Position numbers and translations under genes: made by a program
Part shown: in pieces, positions 33,099 through 44,113 of the stretch
Numbering within the stretch: the stretch's first letter is position 1
How the letters are laid out: each line of letters starts with the position of its first letter
NCBI GenBank assembly: GCA_035771175.1
Contig: CM069608.1
Span: 10,884,019-10,948,018, forward strand
Direction of reading: 5' to 3'
Length of the DNA stretch: 64,000 nt
Source: Paratinospora sagittata
Lineage: Eukaryota > Streptophyta > Magnoliopsida > Ranunculales > Menispermaceae
Notes under the pieces: model-generated
What the model saw: only the letters and a program-made list of their open reading frames with translations
Told to the model about the DNA's origin: nothing
Database searches by the model: none

Positions 33099-35158
33099 CT
33101 AGTTTAGTTCGATCACTCTTTGGAACATGAACATAACAAAGTGAACCAAAAATTCAAAATAACTCACATTGGGTTTGATGTTATATAACATTTCAAAGGG
33201 AGATTTTGATGTACCTGGCCATGGAGGCAAGCGAGTTATCACATGCGATGCACATTGCATAGCTTCAGCCCATAGTTCTTTTGGAAGATTTTTGTCATGT
33301 AACCATGACAAAGCTACTGTCGTAAGATGTGCCAACTTGCATTTAGCAACTCCATTCTGTTGTGGAATCTTTGGACATGTCATTTGGCAACGAATGCCAT
33401 TAGTAGAACAATACTTGAAGAATTCATCAGATAAGTATTCTCCCTCATTGTCGGTTCTTAAACATTTTATAAATGACCCAAACTCCTTCTCCACAATTGT
33501 CTTGAATTTGATGAAGTGCAAAAAAGCTTCACTTTTATGCTTTAGAAAAAACACCCAACTATAGCGAGAGAAATCATCGACGACAATCATCATATAGTGA
33601 TCCGCTATAACTTGGTGATAGGGGTGTTCATCAACCTGACCAACCCGACCGAACCGAACCTTTTGGATTTGGTTAAATAGGTTGTTTGGGTTGAGTTGGG
33701 TTCTAAAATACCCAACCCGATCAGTTTGGGTTGGGTCACGGGTTGAGCCCCTAAAAACCCGATTAAACTGACCCAAACAGAGGTAAGTGTTAAAACCTTA
33801 AAATATCCCTCCAGGCGTTATTTTTTAAGATTTATATGTATCTTATGATTCTTATCTAATACTATCTAATTTAGTTTATACCATAATATATATATATATA
33901 TATATTTATATACATATCATAGGGTTACTATAGTACTAATATATACAATCTTAATCAATGCGTTGCTATTTTATAAATTATTATTACCATCTACTAATAT
34001 GTAATATTAACAGACTATTCATTACAAAATAATAGTGAAAAAAATTACTAGCAAATCTAAGCGATAAATGAATAATTAAAGTTCTTATATTAATAAATTA
34101 TATGTCAAATATGAGGCTTAAGTCGAACCTGATCAAACCAACCCAACCAAAATCGAAACCGAACTGTTTGGGTTGGAAGATAGATTGGGCTGGGTTGGGT
34201 TTTTAATTTACCAACCCGAACTGTTTGGATTGGGTTAGATTTTGGCCCCAACCCGACCCAATCCAACCCAACCCATGAACACCCCTATGGTGATGTTGTA
34301 GGTCCCATAAGGTCGGAATGCACCAACTCAAATGAAGTAGAGGATCTATTTAAAGATCGTTGGAAAGGAAGTCGATGAGATTTTCCATATTGGCAACCTG
34401 GACAAACCACATCATGGTGTATCATTTTGAAAAATGGAACACCAACAAGCAATTTCTTGGTAGAAATTTGATGCAATAATTGAGAACCAATGTGTCCCAA
34501 TCGAGCATGCCATAGTGAAACATTAGTATTTTGGCTTGTCTTTTCAACATATGTTGTGCTAGCAGACAAAACATAGAGAGATTCTTTCTTTTGGCCAACG
34601 AAAAGAGTATCAGTAGTAAAATGCTTTAAATTCTCAAGAATCTTAACATCATTTGGGCCAAAACAGAACATACCTTACAAAATTTCTCACTTGTGAAACG
34701 GATAAAAGATTATTCTTCAATCCAGGAACATAATAAGCATTTTGGAGAGCAAGGTGATCACCATTGGTACTAGTAGCATGAATATTCAAGTCACTTTCTT
34801 GCTTAACTGGATGAATGGAATTATTAGCTATAACAATAGAGCATTGTTCCTTGTGTGGGCGAACTTCAGAAAGAAGAGATGCATTGCCGGTAGCATGATG
34901 GGAACAACCAGAATCTAAAATCCACTCTTTCTCATAATTAATTGCAACATGAGCATCTTGAGGTGCGATGGTTTGATGCACTAACGACCTCGCGTTCTCT
35001 GGGTGATCAATAACTTCAATAGAAAAGCATTGCTCCCATTTCGGTTGATCACAATCTGTAATCTCATGAACAATGTTTGCATCATCATCTGCAAGTTTCA
35101 CGTGACAATTAGACTTGATGTGGCCTGGTTTTCCACATCTATTACACACAACCTTCAC
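33099..35158 (-). pseudogene. Copia-1 protease and integrase, split by a MITE
   Basis: Zinc knuckle CNRCGKPGHIKSNC, protease site LDSGCSHHATGN, pre-integrase HARLGHIGSQLL with CPGCQYGKSHRLPF, then LVHSDLMGPTTSP up to the MITE (34287). After the MITE (33619 and below) come IVVDDFSRYSWVFFLKHKSE, LRTDNEGEY and PQQNGVAKCK, the catalytic core. Without the MITE and one TSD copy, the conserved TSPSYSGS segment is restored, followed by a one-base frame change before YMMIVVDD. It is inactive. Confidence 0.88.
33620..34286. mobile_element. hAT-like MITE inside Copia-1 integrase, 667 bp
   Basis: It begins AGGGGTGTTCAT and ends with its perfect complement ATGAACACCCCT. Flanks are TTGGTGAT (33612-33619) and ATGGTGAT (34287-34294), an 8-bp duplication with one mismatch, the size typical of hAT. 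Both sides are crowded with AACCCAACCCGACC-type subterminal repeats, and a (TA)n run lies at 33890-33904. There is no coding capacity, so it is a non-autonomous element. Confidence 0.85.
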
Positions 35159-35159
35159 A

Positions 35160-35967
35160 CGGCAATTTCTTCAAATGTGCCCAATCTTGCCACATCTATG
35201 ACAAGTAATCTTGTAGTTACTTTTTGATTCCTCATCCACTCTTTGTTGCTTCACATCATGGAATTGAGCTTTTGATGTAGTGTTATTTTCCCACTTGTCT
35301 TTGGTGAAGAGCACATCATCAATACTAAAATTGGATATGCTGGACATTTGTTTAAACAATGCCTCCTGATTTGTAAGCAAATTTTCCAGCTATATAATAG
35401 AAGGTTGGTTGGCCATCCTTGAATAGAGGAAACAAAAGGCATGAACTCCTTCTGCAAGTAAGGTAGCGACGCAATCGTGAGTCACTAATGGGCTCTTCCG
35501 TATCCAATTCTGAAATTTCAGCACAAAATTTTTTTAACATTCAAAAAATATTCTGAGATTGACATATTACCTTGTGTAATTGCAGCAAGCTCATTCTTTA
35601 AGAATTGCAGCCTCATAGTGTTCTTTTGAGTAAACAACCTCTCTAGAGTATCCCATACTTCTTTTGGTGAATCTAAATCACGAACATTATCAGTATATTC
35701 ATTACTGATCAATGTCTGTAGAGCAAACAAAGCTTTATCGCATTTTATCTTCCACTTTCACCGCTACTCAACATTTTGTGGAGTGTCCTCCGGAATTACC
35801 GATTCATCACCGGAAACAGGATCCCATAAATCTTGTCCTTGTAGATAAGCTTCCAAACAAAGCTTCCAATATTGGTAATTATTATCAACAAGCTTCTCTA
35901 TAGAAATCTGGGAAAAACCACTGCTACCATTCATCTTGAGAAAGAAGAAAAGAAAAACTAGAAACAC
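35160..35967 (-). pseudogene. Copia-1 gag (broken)
   Basis: Starting near 35934, the - strand reads MNGSSGFSQISIEKLVDNNY with YWKLCLEAYLQGQDLW, the usual Copia gag opening. A stop follows VE. The next frame gives SPKEVWDTLERLFTQKNTMR and LKNELAAITQGNMSISEYF (35518-35730), the conserved UBN2-type gag core. A first zinc knuckle, CHRCGKIGHI, lies near 35171-35215, so the element has two CCHC boxes. Stops at several positions prevent expression. Confidence 0.85.
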
Positions 35968-36040
35968 TCCAACAAGGAATATCTAACAAAAAAGACTTCA
36001 ATGAGTAATACAATCTCTGAGCAACTTGGCTCTGATAACA

Positions 36041-36381
36041 TAACACAAATATTAAGATGAGCAAAAAAAATTTATTACTCAATAAAAAACAGAGACATAC
36101 ACTCAAACAGAGAAATAAAATGGACTGCAAAATATTTTCACATAAAACTTAAACTACAGAACACTTATTTATAATAACTACTGCGAGTAACTGCTAAACC
36201 ACCTTAGACTAAGTCAATCCTAAACTTACTCAACAACCCACAAAGTAAAAGAAAAAAAAAACCACATGTTAAATAAGCTGAAAAAAACTGAAACATATTA
36301 AAATTGAAAACAAAACTAATAACTACCCAATCTGAAATATGCTCCTTGAAAATAGGACATTAAGATGCACTAACTTTGACA
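36041..36381 (-). repeat. Copia-1 5' LTR
   Basis: A 341-bp LTR followed (toward lower coordinates) by the tRNA-Met-like primer site at about 36022-36038. Confidence 0.88.
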
Positions 36382-36386
36382 GTGGA

Positions 36387-38051
36387 AGCCTTGAAGAAAA
36401 GACCATGAGTTGAAGTACCTTTGAGATAACGTAGTACCCTCTTGCAAGTAGACCAATGGACTGTGGTAGGAGCTGATACAAATCGACTTAGCTTATTTAC
36501 AATATAGCTAATGTCAGGTCGAGTATTGGTGAGATATTGAAGTGTTCCAAGAACACTCCTGTAAAGTGTAGGATCTGGAAAATGATCTCCATCATGAAGA
36601 GAAAGTTTGGAGTTGGCGCTAACTGGAGTAGGGCAAAACTTACAATGCAACATATTTGTTCTAGCAAGTAGAACAATAACATATTTGGTTTGTGTCAGAT
36701 GCAAACCAGAGGCAGTTTTGAATGCCTCAAATCCTAAGAAATATCCTATCGAACTAAGTGTCTTGAGAGCAAATGCACCATTTAGCTGCTTAATAACACT
36801 TTGAACTGCTAAAGAATCATTGCCTGTGATGAGAATATCATCAACATAGACTAATAGTAGCAAATGAGTGCCAACTTCCTTCTTGATGAACAAAGAAACA
36901 TCAGATTGAGAGTTCTAAAACCCTAGCTCAAAAGATTAGTTCTAAGCTTGTGAAACTAGGCTCTAGGGGCATGTTTAAGACCATACAAGGCTTTGTTGAG
37001 TTTACAAACAAAAGAAGGATGCTTTGAGTCAACAAATCCTTCAGGTTGCTGCATAAGCACTTTTCATTCAAGTCTCCACTTATAAAAACATTGTTGATGT
37101 CAACCTGTTGAATGTCCCATCCTTGAGAAACTGCAATGGTAAAAATTACCCTTATAGTGGAAACCTTGACAACTGGACTGAAAGTGTCAAAGAAATCCAA
37201 ACCTGGAGTTTGGTGAAACCCCTTGGCAACAAGTCTCGCTTTATGATTAGAAATTGAACCACCAGAATTGAACTTGGTCCTAAACACCCATTTGCAACCA
37301 AGAATATTCATACTAGAATTGTAAGGAAAAAGGGACCAAGTATTGGTGGAAATCAAAACTTTATACTCTTCTTGCATGGCCTTAATCCACTTAGGATCAA
37401 CAAGAACATCTTTCACAGATTTTGGTTCTAGTGAATCAACAACCAGAGAAGAATGAACTGAAGTAAACACTTTTGGTTTGAAAATTCCACTCTTAGATTT
37501 AGTTTGCATAAGATGAATAGAGCTAGTAGGAACCAATGTTTGGGACACTGTATCTGTAATAGTAGCAAGGGTAAGGAAATCACTTGTTGGCAGACTGTTT
37601 GTAACAACAACTGGTGCAGAAGGATCATCATGGACATGATCTATGATAGGAGACACTTGAGGGGAGCCATGAGACACTGACTGACATGTGAGAACTGTGG
37701 CAAGACTGTTGGAGAAACTTGCACTTCATTATTTGATGCTTGAAACAGAGACGCAATAGATTGCAACATTGACAATGGCAGACTTGCTAAAGCAACCGAC
37801 TGGACTGAAGAAGTTGACTAGATGGACTGTTTCATAAAAAATGACACATATGGAAATTCATTCTCATTAAACTCAACATGCCTTGATATATAAGTTCTTC
37901 CAAAAGGATGAAGACAAAAAAATCCCTTGTGAATCAAGCTGTACCCCAGAAAAACACATTTTGTAGTGTGAAAATTATACTTATGAGCTGAATAAGGTCG
38001 AAGAAGAGGATAACAACTGCAACAAAAAACTTTGAAGAAGTTATAATCTGG
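36387..38051 (-). pseudogene. Copia-2 integrase end, reverse transcriptase and RNase H (broken)
   Basis: From 38051 downward: PDYNFFKVF, then CYPLLRPYSAHK, TTKCVFLGYS and the RTYISRHVEFNENEFP segment that ends Copia integrase. After a variable linker come DPKWIKAMQEEY, NTWSLFPY, GCKWVFRTKFN and HKARLVAKGFHQTPGLDFFD. After a further break comes LLLLVYVDDILITGND with the intact YVDD box, then YLKGTSTHGLFFKAS where Copia-1 is inserted. The 5' part of the same element lies at 62361-63704, beyond the Athila insertion. Confidence 0.88.
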
Positions 38052-38536
38052 TTGTTTGTTACTTAAAATTGCAAGTGCACAATATCGTAGACAAGTAATA
38101 TAATGATGATTAAAAGTATCGTTCCTATAGAGATTTTGTCACGCCTGGGTTGCACACAGTGCCCCCTACCCAGGATGATGAGTACCCCCGTAGGGCGTAC
38201 TCCAGCCATCGTACCACATAATATTGTCACATCCCAATACATAGCCCACCGCAGTGTCTAGTACCCCCGGGATGTGATTAGTATTATGTAGTACGATGGC
38301 TGGAGTACGCCCTGCGGGGGTACTCATCACCCTGGGTAGGGGCACTGTGTGCAACCCACCCAGTACATAGCACACCGCAGTGTCTAGTACCCCCGGGATG
38401 TGATGGGTGCGCATACCTCAGCCACTATATACCACATAATATTGTCACATCCCAGTACACAGCTCACAGCAGTGTCTAGTACCCCCGGGATCATTTTTCT
38501 ATACTATTCACTCATGAATAGTGCAGGGCCTCCCCC

Positions 38537-38595
38537 AGATTCGAACTTGAGACCTCATAAGGTTTAATTTCGAACTCTGAGTAACCATTGAGCCA
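38537..38595 (-). promoter_or_regulatory. tRNA-like pol III A and B boxes (SINE-head relic)
   Basis: On the - strand TGGCTCAATGG (38585-38595) fits the A-box consensus TRGCNNARYGG, and AGTTCGAATCT (38537-38547) matches 9 of 11 positions of the B box GGTTCGANTCC. The spacing of about 37 bases is that of a tRNA or tRNA-derived SINE. Related copies lie near 38850-38905 and in both arms of the terminal hairpin. It is not a full tRNA gene: no acceptor stem is visible. Confidence 0.55.
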
Positions 38596-39093
38596 ATCTG
38601 CGGTGGGCTGTGTACTATGATGTGGCAATATTATGTGGTATATAGTGGCTGGGGTATGCGTACCCATCACATCCCGGGGGTACTAGACACTGCGGTGTGC
38701 TGTGTACTGGGGTGTGACAAAAAGGCCTTATGTACTCCAGCCAGTACATACCACATAATATTGTCACATCCCAGTACACAACACACCGCAACGTCTAGTA
38801 CCCCCGGGATCATTTGTCCACACTATTCACTCATGAATAGTGCAGGGCCTCCCCCAGATTCGAACTCACAACCTCATAAGGTTTGATTTCGCAATCTGAG
38901 TAGCCACTGTCTGCGGTGTGCTGTGTACTGGGATGTGACAATATTATGTGGTATGTACTGGCTGGAGTATGCCCTGCGGGGGTACTCATCACATCCCGGG
39001 GGTACTAGACACTGCGGTGTGCTGTGTACTGGGGTGTGATAAAAAAATTGTGAATTGCCCATTTTATGAGGTGTGACATACATAAGGCCTTTT

Positions 39094-39235
39094 TGTCACA
39101 CCCCATATTCGAACTCGTAACCTCCCTTAAGGAGTTAGATTTCGCAATCTGAGTAGCCACTGAACTCAGTGGTTACTCAGATTGCGAAATCTAACTCCTT
39201 AAGGGAGGTTACGAGTTCGAATCTGGGGTGTGACA
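39094..39235. repeat. Long hairpin: two 70-bp arms, almost no loop
   Basis: TGTCACACCCC at 39094 and GGGGTGTGACA at 39235 begin two arms of about 70 bp that pair with two mismatches and a loop of zero to two bases. Each arm holds a CCTTAAGG-centred stretch and a TTCGAA B-box-like core. A transcript through it would form a long double-stranded RNA. Confidence 0.9.
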
Positions 39236-40433
39236 GATTTGCCCTAATTTTTATTAAATTATAATATTAATTCAATTTGATCTTATCTAAACAAATACTA
39301 AAAATAATAAATGTGAAACTTAAACTCGGATTCAAAACTAAAACAATTAAAATTAAACAACTTAATCAATAAATTACTTAAACCTGGGATTACAATTTTT
39401 TCCCTATATTTCACTTGGATTCATCAACTTATTTTTTCAATTTATTAATTATTTTGGAGTCGTTAATCAAGAATCTAATTTATCTACAAGTCTCTTTCAA
39501 TGATCGAGTAGAAATATCTTAGTTAAATAAAATTCTATATTTCTATGAAATTTAAATTAAAAACAAGATTCATTAATATCATATTCTCAATGGTTACACG
39601 TCACATGAGTATATGTCTATCTCATGTGAACTCAATAGCTTTCGCCCTTATGATCATGTATTATTTTAATCAAATCAAAATCCAAAATCCCTTCGTCAAG
39701 ATCATAAAGATTCATTAAATTATCTAATTAGTGATCAAGTAATTAGAAGCAATAAGAATAGATTAAAATAAACAACTCTAAATAAATTAATTAAAATCTA
39801 ATATCTTTCATGAAATCCAAGATCCATATAAGTTCCAATTGAAACCCTAGAAAAGAAAATTACTCAATAACTAATTCTATAAACTCAAAAACAATTAGGT
39901 TCAACATCATGAAAGAAGGATAAATTAATACAAGGAATAAAGGAAGGAAAATAATAAACTAGCACAACTTCACCAAATCTGGATCTAGCTCTTCGCGCTG
40001 CTTCGATATTGTTCTTTCTCTTTTCCAATGCTTCAATAGCCTCTTCTAATCATGAATCAATCCCCTTCTAAACTCCCTACTTTCTATTTATAATGTTTAA
40101 AACAAAAAGGAAACAAAAATACCCAAAAAAACTACTAAAAAATCATGTTTCTCTCAGATTTCCCCGACTCCGCAGCTCCCATCCACGACCTTTTGCATAT
40201 TTCTTTCGTCACCTGGCGCCGCGGTGCCCACCCACTGGTTTGCACATTATTTTTATTTTTCTTTCTCTTCTCATTTGCTTATTTGCTCCACCACTTCATT
40301 TTCACTTTGATACCTACAAAATAACATAAAAACTAAGTATATAAACCATATAAACACCATAATCTACTAACATATCACACTAAAAACCATCTAAACACCT
40401 ACGGTAAAATCAACTTATCAAACACCCCAAAAC

Positions 40434-42205
40434 TTGAGACTTTGCTAGTCTCGGGCAAAGAAAAGAAAAGAAAAGAAAAGAAAAACAATGGATATAACCA
40501 AATAAGATAACAAAACACATGCAAGCATTGGTTTAATTCAAATTCACAACTTGGCCTCAAAGATCGAGTAAAAACATAGCTACTAAGAAAACTCTGAAAA
40601 TTGTGAAAGTCTAGAATTTCAACCTAACCTTCACCATATTCCACCTTTGATTCTTCATGTACGTGTGTGGATAGTCACTTACACCTAACCACTTGAGTTT
40701 TGAATTGATTCATGCAATAACAAGAGATCCCTATAGATATAGATATAGTTACAACTCCATAGGCTCATTCTTCACACCACTCTCCACTAATGTAGACTAA
40801 CATACCACTAAAAATCAATAGGACTTTTCACGCTTGTAATGTGAGATTGGGGTGAAAGGTATGGTAAACACAAGTGATAGTTAGGCTCAAAACACCCTTA
40901 AACATCTTTACTCATCTTTAACACATTAACCATACCCACAATAGCACACATACCCAATATCATATTTTGCAATTTGTTAATCCTCCCATTGTTTGCTTTC
41001 ATCTTTTACTCTTTTTCTTTCCTTTTTATATTTTTATTTTATGTATATATATAAGAACTACTACACCCCCATACTTATTTCTTTTCATACAAGGTGTAGC
41101 ATTCTTTGTTTTGCACTTTTTATATTTTATATGAAGCAAACATTCTACCAAAGATTTTTTTTTTCCATCTTTTTCACCTTCTATTCCCATAATCCATCCT
41201 TCAAAGAAATATAGACTTCACCACAAGTGCCATAGACAAAGTGTTTAAAGAGTGTAAGGGTGAAACAAAGGATTTTTGAAATTAAAATAAGGCTTTGGCT
41301 AACTTCATAGGTGAGAAACTAAGAAAAGGTTAATAAGCTAAAAAATGGGTGAGTAGTGGCATTATTAATAATAGGCAGGTTTAATGGCTCAAATGATCCA
41401 ACAATGGCCTAAATCATCTTCTTAATGGTATGAAGCCTAGGATTTCGCATCGAGTAGTGTTAAAACAAGTTCTAAAATCCCCTAAGATCTCATTGAAAAA
41501 AAACTTAAATTGCATAGATCTACATTAAGCTCACAAGTGGCTAAGTTTCGTGACTATGTGCTCAATAAGTGTGAAAAACCTCAAGTAAAGCATACCTAAT
41601 GGTTAAGTCAAGCACACAGAAAAAAAAAACAGCTTTCATCATTCTCCTAGAGACAATCTTAACTCAATCGTAGTCTTATCATTGGCCTTTTGCTAATTCA
41701 AACCAAACCAACACAAACACTATTTTGACATAGACTCTTAAGAACAATAAACTACTCAGCTAATTTGAAGCAAAAATATCTAACTTGACAAAAATTAAAT
41801 TGACTAAACTAAAAAAAAAATCATACTAAAACAAAATAACCATATAACTCCTAACAAAACAAATAAAAACACAGCAAATAAAATCAATCAACCCCCCAAA
41901 CTAGATTGAACATTGTCCTCAATGATGAAAAATGATAAATAAAGGACATAAAAATAAAAGAAGGGTTGAGAAAACTCTCCAACTTACTCCTCCTCCTCCG
42001 CCTCATTAGCTGCGACATCTCCAGTATTTGGTGGCGGTGGCTCTGAGAAGAACCCTTGTGAAGGGTAAGGTGGTAATTGTGGGTACCCAGATGTATTGAA
42101 TCCCAACTGAGTTGCAAACATTCACATTATTTGATCCATACTCTAATTGCATTGTGCTTGATATTCGGCCTGAGCATGAGCTTACTGCTGGAAATAAGCG
42201 TCCCT
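40434..42205 (-). other. Athila 3' non-coding region
   Basis: Sequence between the extra ORF and the 3' LTR, with an (AAAAG)n run at 40456-40484 and AT-rich, repeat-poor sequence otherwise. No conserved protein was recognised on either strand. Confidence 0.65.
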
Positions 42206-43139
42206 CTAAAGACACCAAGATTGGTGACTTAGGAAATTCTGCTGTAATTGATCAAGTTTGTCCGGCATGCTCAATTTTTTACTTTTGGATCTCTTAGGAT
42301 GAGATGAACCAACTCCATCAATACTTTGACCCCTATGTCTAATATGCCAAATATACTTAGCATCTATTATAGCAGTTGGAAAGATAAGTTCCTTTGCTGG
42401 CCCACAAGGAATACCGGCTTGATTACACAAGGCAGTAATTAAGGATGGAAAGTACAAGCTCACCCCTGTGGATCGAGCACTGTAACAGATTTGATCGTAT
42501 AATACTTGACCCACATCGATTGACTTCCCTGAGACAATTGCATAAAGAAGAAGAGCTCTCTCCGTAGTGACTTCAGAATTATTGGTTGAGGGCATCATTT
42601 TTGCTTTGATGAAATGTAACCACACTTTACTAACTCTAAAGTAGCAACAGGAAAAGATTTGTAGGTAGTACCAGCTACTTTCCACTCAGTGCCTTGTGGA
42701 CATAAAGTCTCGGTGACTACTTTTATACTAGTGGTGGTTTCTATAGTATTATAATTTGCATTTGGGATATCCGTCAACCCATAATAACTATTGATAGTGT
42801 GGCTATCAAATTTGACCATTTTTCCTTGCACAGAGACGCGCCCATCTACATGGTCCCAAGCATTAGCGTAGAATTCCCGAATTAAAGGAGCAATCCCGCT
42901 TCTAGATGTTCACAAAATTTTTGCTATCCCCTAGTTTGAATGTTGTCCTCAAATTCTTCGTCGAGGGTCTCAAGTAGGCCAAAACCCCTCCCTGGAATAG
43001 GAAGTTTCTTGATGAGACCATCAATATATCGATCTGAAATCTCTTTAGAGACAAACTTAGTGTGATCAAATGAAAAAGAACGACTTCTTTTCGGAGCCAT
43101 AAAGCACAAAGAGCAAAAACCACACAATTGCGCACACAA
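42206..43139 (-). pseudogene. Athila extra ORF with plant transposon protein domain (broken)
   Basis: On the - strand, MAPKRSRSFSFDHTKF opens the reading near 43100 with RYIDGLIKKLPIPGRGF, then frame changes lead to VQGKMVKFDSHTINSYYGL, GTEWKVAGTTYKSFP (42595-42831), and MMPSTNNSEVTTERALLLYA with IVSGKSIDVGQVLYDQI and YFPSLITALCNQAGIP (42206-42685). These match the 'putative plant transposon protein' domain (Transposase_32-like) found downstream of pol in Athila-type elements. Its role is unknown. At least two frameshifts (about 42900 and 42620) disable it. Confidence 0.75.
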
Positions 43140-44113
43140 GCCCTAAGTTACCAAATCTCAAAGTTCCAACGACAGATTTATGTAAATACACTCCAAAAAC
43201 AATAATAATCCGGAATTTCAAATAAAAGAAACGAAGAACTTGAGATGAAACTATGCAAACCTTGCCAATGGAGTCAACACAAAACACCCAGGGCGTGCAA
43301 AGACAACCGAGCAAACACCCAAAAAATAAAATCGTCGAGAGAGAACTGGTGATGAAAAGGGGAAAATGGGAGAGAAATGAGCAAGGAAAATGAAGGTATG
43401 GAGAGGTGGTGCTGGAATCAAGGGGAAGAGATGTGAAGAGAAAAAGAAGACGAAGAAGTAGAAAAAATAGTGAGGAGAAACATTGCAGAGAGAGAGAGCG
43501 TGGAGAAGAAGAAGAAGGGTAAAAAGTAAATAAATAAAATAATTTTTGAGGTTGCATGAAACGTGACCCAGCGCCGCAACGCCCAGCCACGGGTCATGCA
43601 ACTCTTTTTTTTTTTTTTTTTTTTTACCATTTGCACATTCTCTCTTTCACTAAAAAAATAAATAAAAATATTACAACGCACCGGGCCATGCAAACTCCCC
43701 CAAACTGGACTGGCAACCTATGACAGATCAAAAGGACAATTAAATCAAAAGTCATAAAATTGTAAACATAAAATAAAATAAAATAACATAAAACAAAATT
43801 ACAGACTAAAACAACGAAAAGACTAAGGAATTGGGTTGCATCCCAACAAGAGCCTAATTTATAGTCATCGGCTTGACTACCACTGTACTCATTTAGCGTC
43901 AGCTAAGGTGATGGAGGATTTCTGTCGATCAATCGGTCCTCCCCAGTAGTGCTTAAGTCTTTGCCTGTTCACCATTAATGTACTAGAAGACTTGTGCTCT
44001 GTAATTTCGATCGCTCTATGTTGTAATGCTCTGATGACAAGAAATTACCCTGACCATCGAGATTTGAGCTTGCCCGGAAACAACTTCAATCGAGAGTTAT
44101 AGAGTAACACATA
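43140..44113 (-). other. Athila spacer between pol and the extra ORF
   Basis: It holds a T-run at 43604-43625, a GC-rich AGCGCCGCAACGCCCAGCC motif (about 43567-43590) related to the LTR motif, and A/G-rich sequence near 43330-43520. Overlapping ORFs on the - strand (for example 43066-43590) are composition artefacts with no domain. Confidence 0.6.

Larger units (their letters stand above)
30833..36381 (-). mobile_element. Copia-1 LTR retrotransposon, TSD GTGGG/GTGGA
   Basis: LTRs at 30833-31169 and 36041-36381 (337 and 341 bp) run from TGTCAAAGTTAG to TTTGTGTTA on the - strand. A polypurine tract, AAGGGGGAG, precedes the 3' LTR and a TTATCAGAGCCAAGTTGC primer site follows the 5' LTR. Flanks GTGGG (30828-30832) and GTGGA (36382-36386) differ by one transition. 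Interior order is gag, protease, integrase, reverse transcriptase, RNase H, as in Copia. Stops and frameshifts occur in every domain. It is inserted in Copia-2 and carries a MITE in its integrase. Confidence 0.9.
38137..39235. mobile_element. Foldback element with tRNA-like A/B boxes, TSD GATTT
   Basis: A 1099-bp insertion begins TGTCACGCC and ends GGGGTGTGACA, flanked by GATTT (38132-38136 and 39236-39240). It is a mosaic of GC-rich units in both orientations; the phrase TAGACACTGCGGTGTGCTGT or its complement recurs at least six times, usually next to CCCGGG. It also contains four SINE-head-like segments with a pol III B-box-like AGTTCGAATCT and, in one, a good A box (TGGCTCAATGG). Its right end is a 142-bp near-perfect hairpin. 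There is no coding capacity and I do not recognise the family. Confidence 0.75.
38057..40420 (-). repeat. Athila 3' LTR with a foldback insertion
   Basis: It matches 61106-62355 on either side of the 1099-bp insertion at 38137-39235. Differences from the 5' LTR include an extra segment near 39545-39570 and many point changes. The GC-rich motif here is partly decayed to GCGGTGCCC (about 40215-40233). A polypurine-like tract, GTTTTGGGGTGTT (- strand), lies at 40421-40433. Confidence 0.9.

Noticed and set aside
38500..39235. Candidate tRNA genes with TTCGAATC cores
   Set aside because: No acceptor stem or anticodon arm; they are repeated SINE-head-like pieces within the foldback element.
41000..41214. 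73-aa Phe-rich ORF in the Athila 3' region
   Set aside because: Antisense to the element, in T-rich sequence and with low-complexity composition.
43066..43693. Overlapping - strand ORFs of 91-174 aa rich in Phe, Leu, Ser
   Set aside because: They arise from A/G-rich non-coding sequence of the Athila spacer, overlap in three frames and match no domain.
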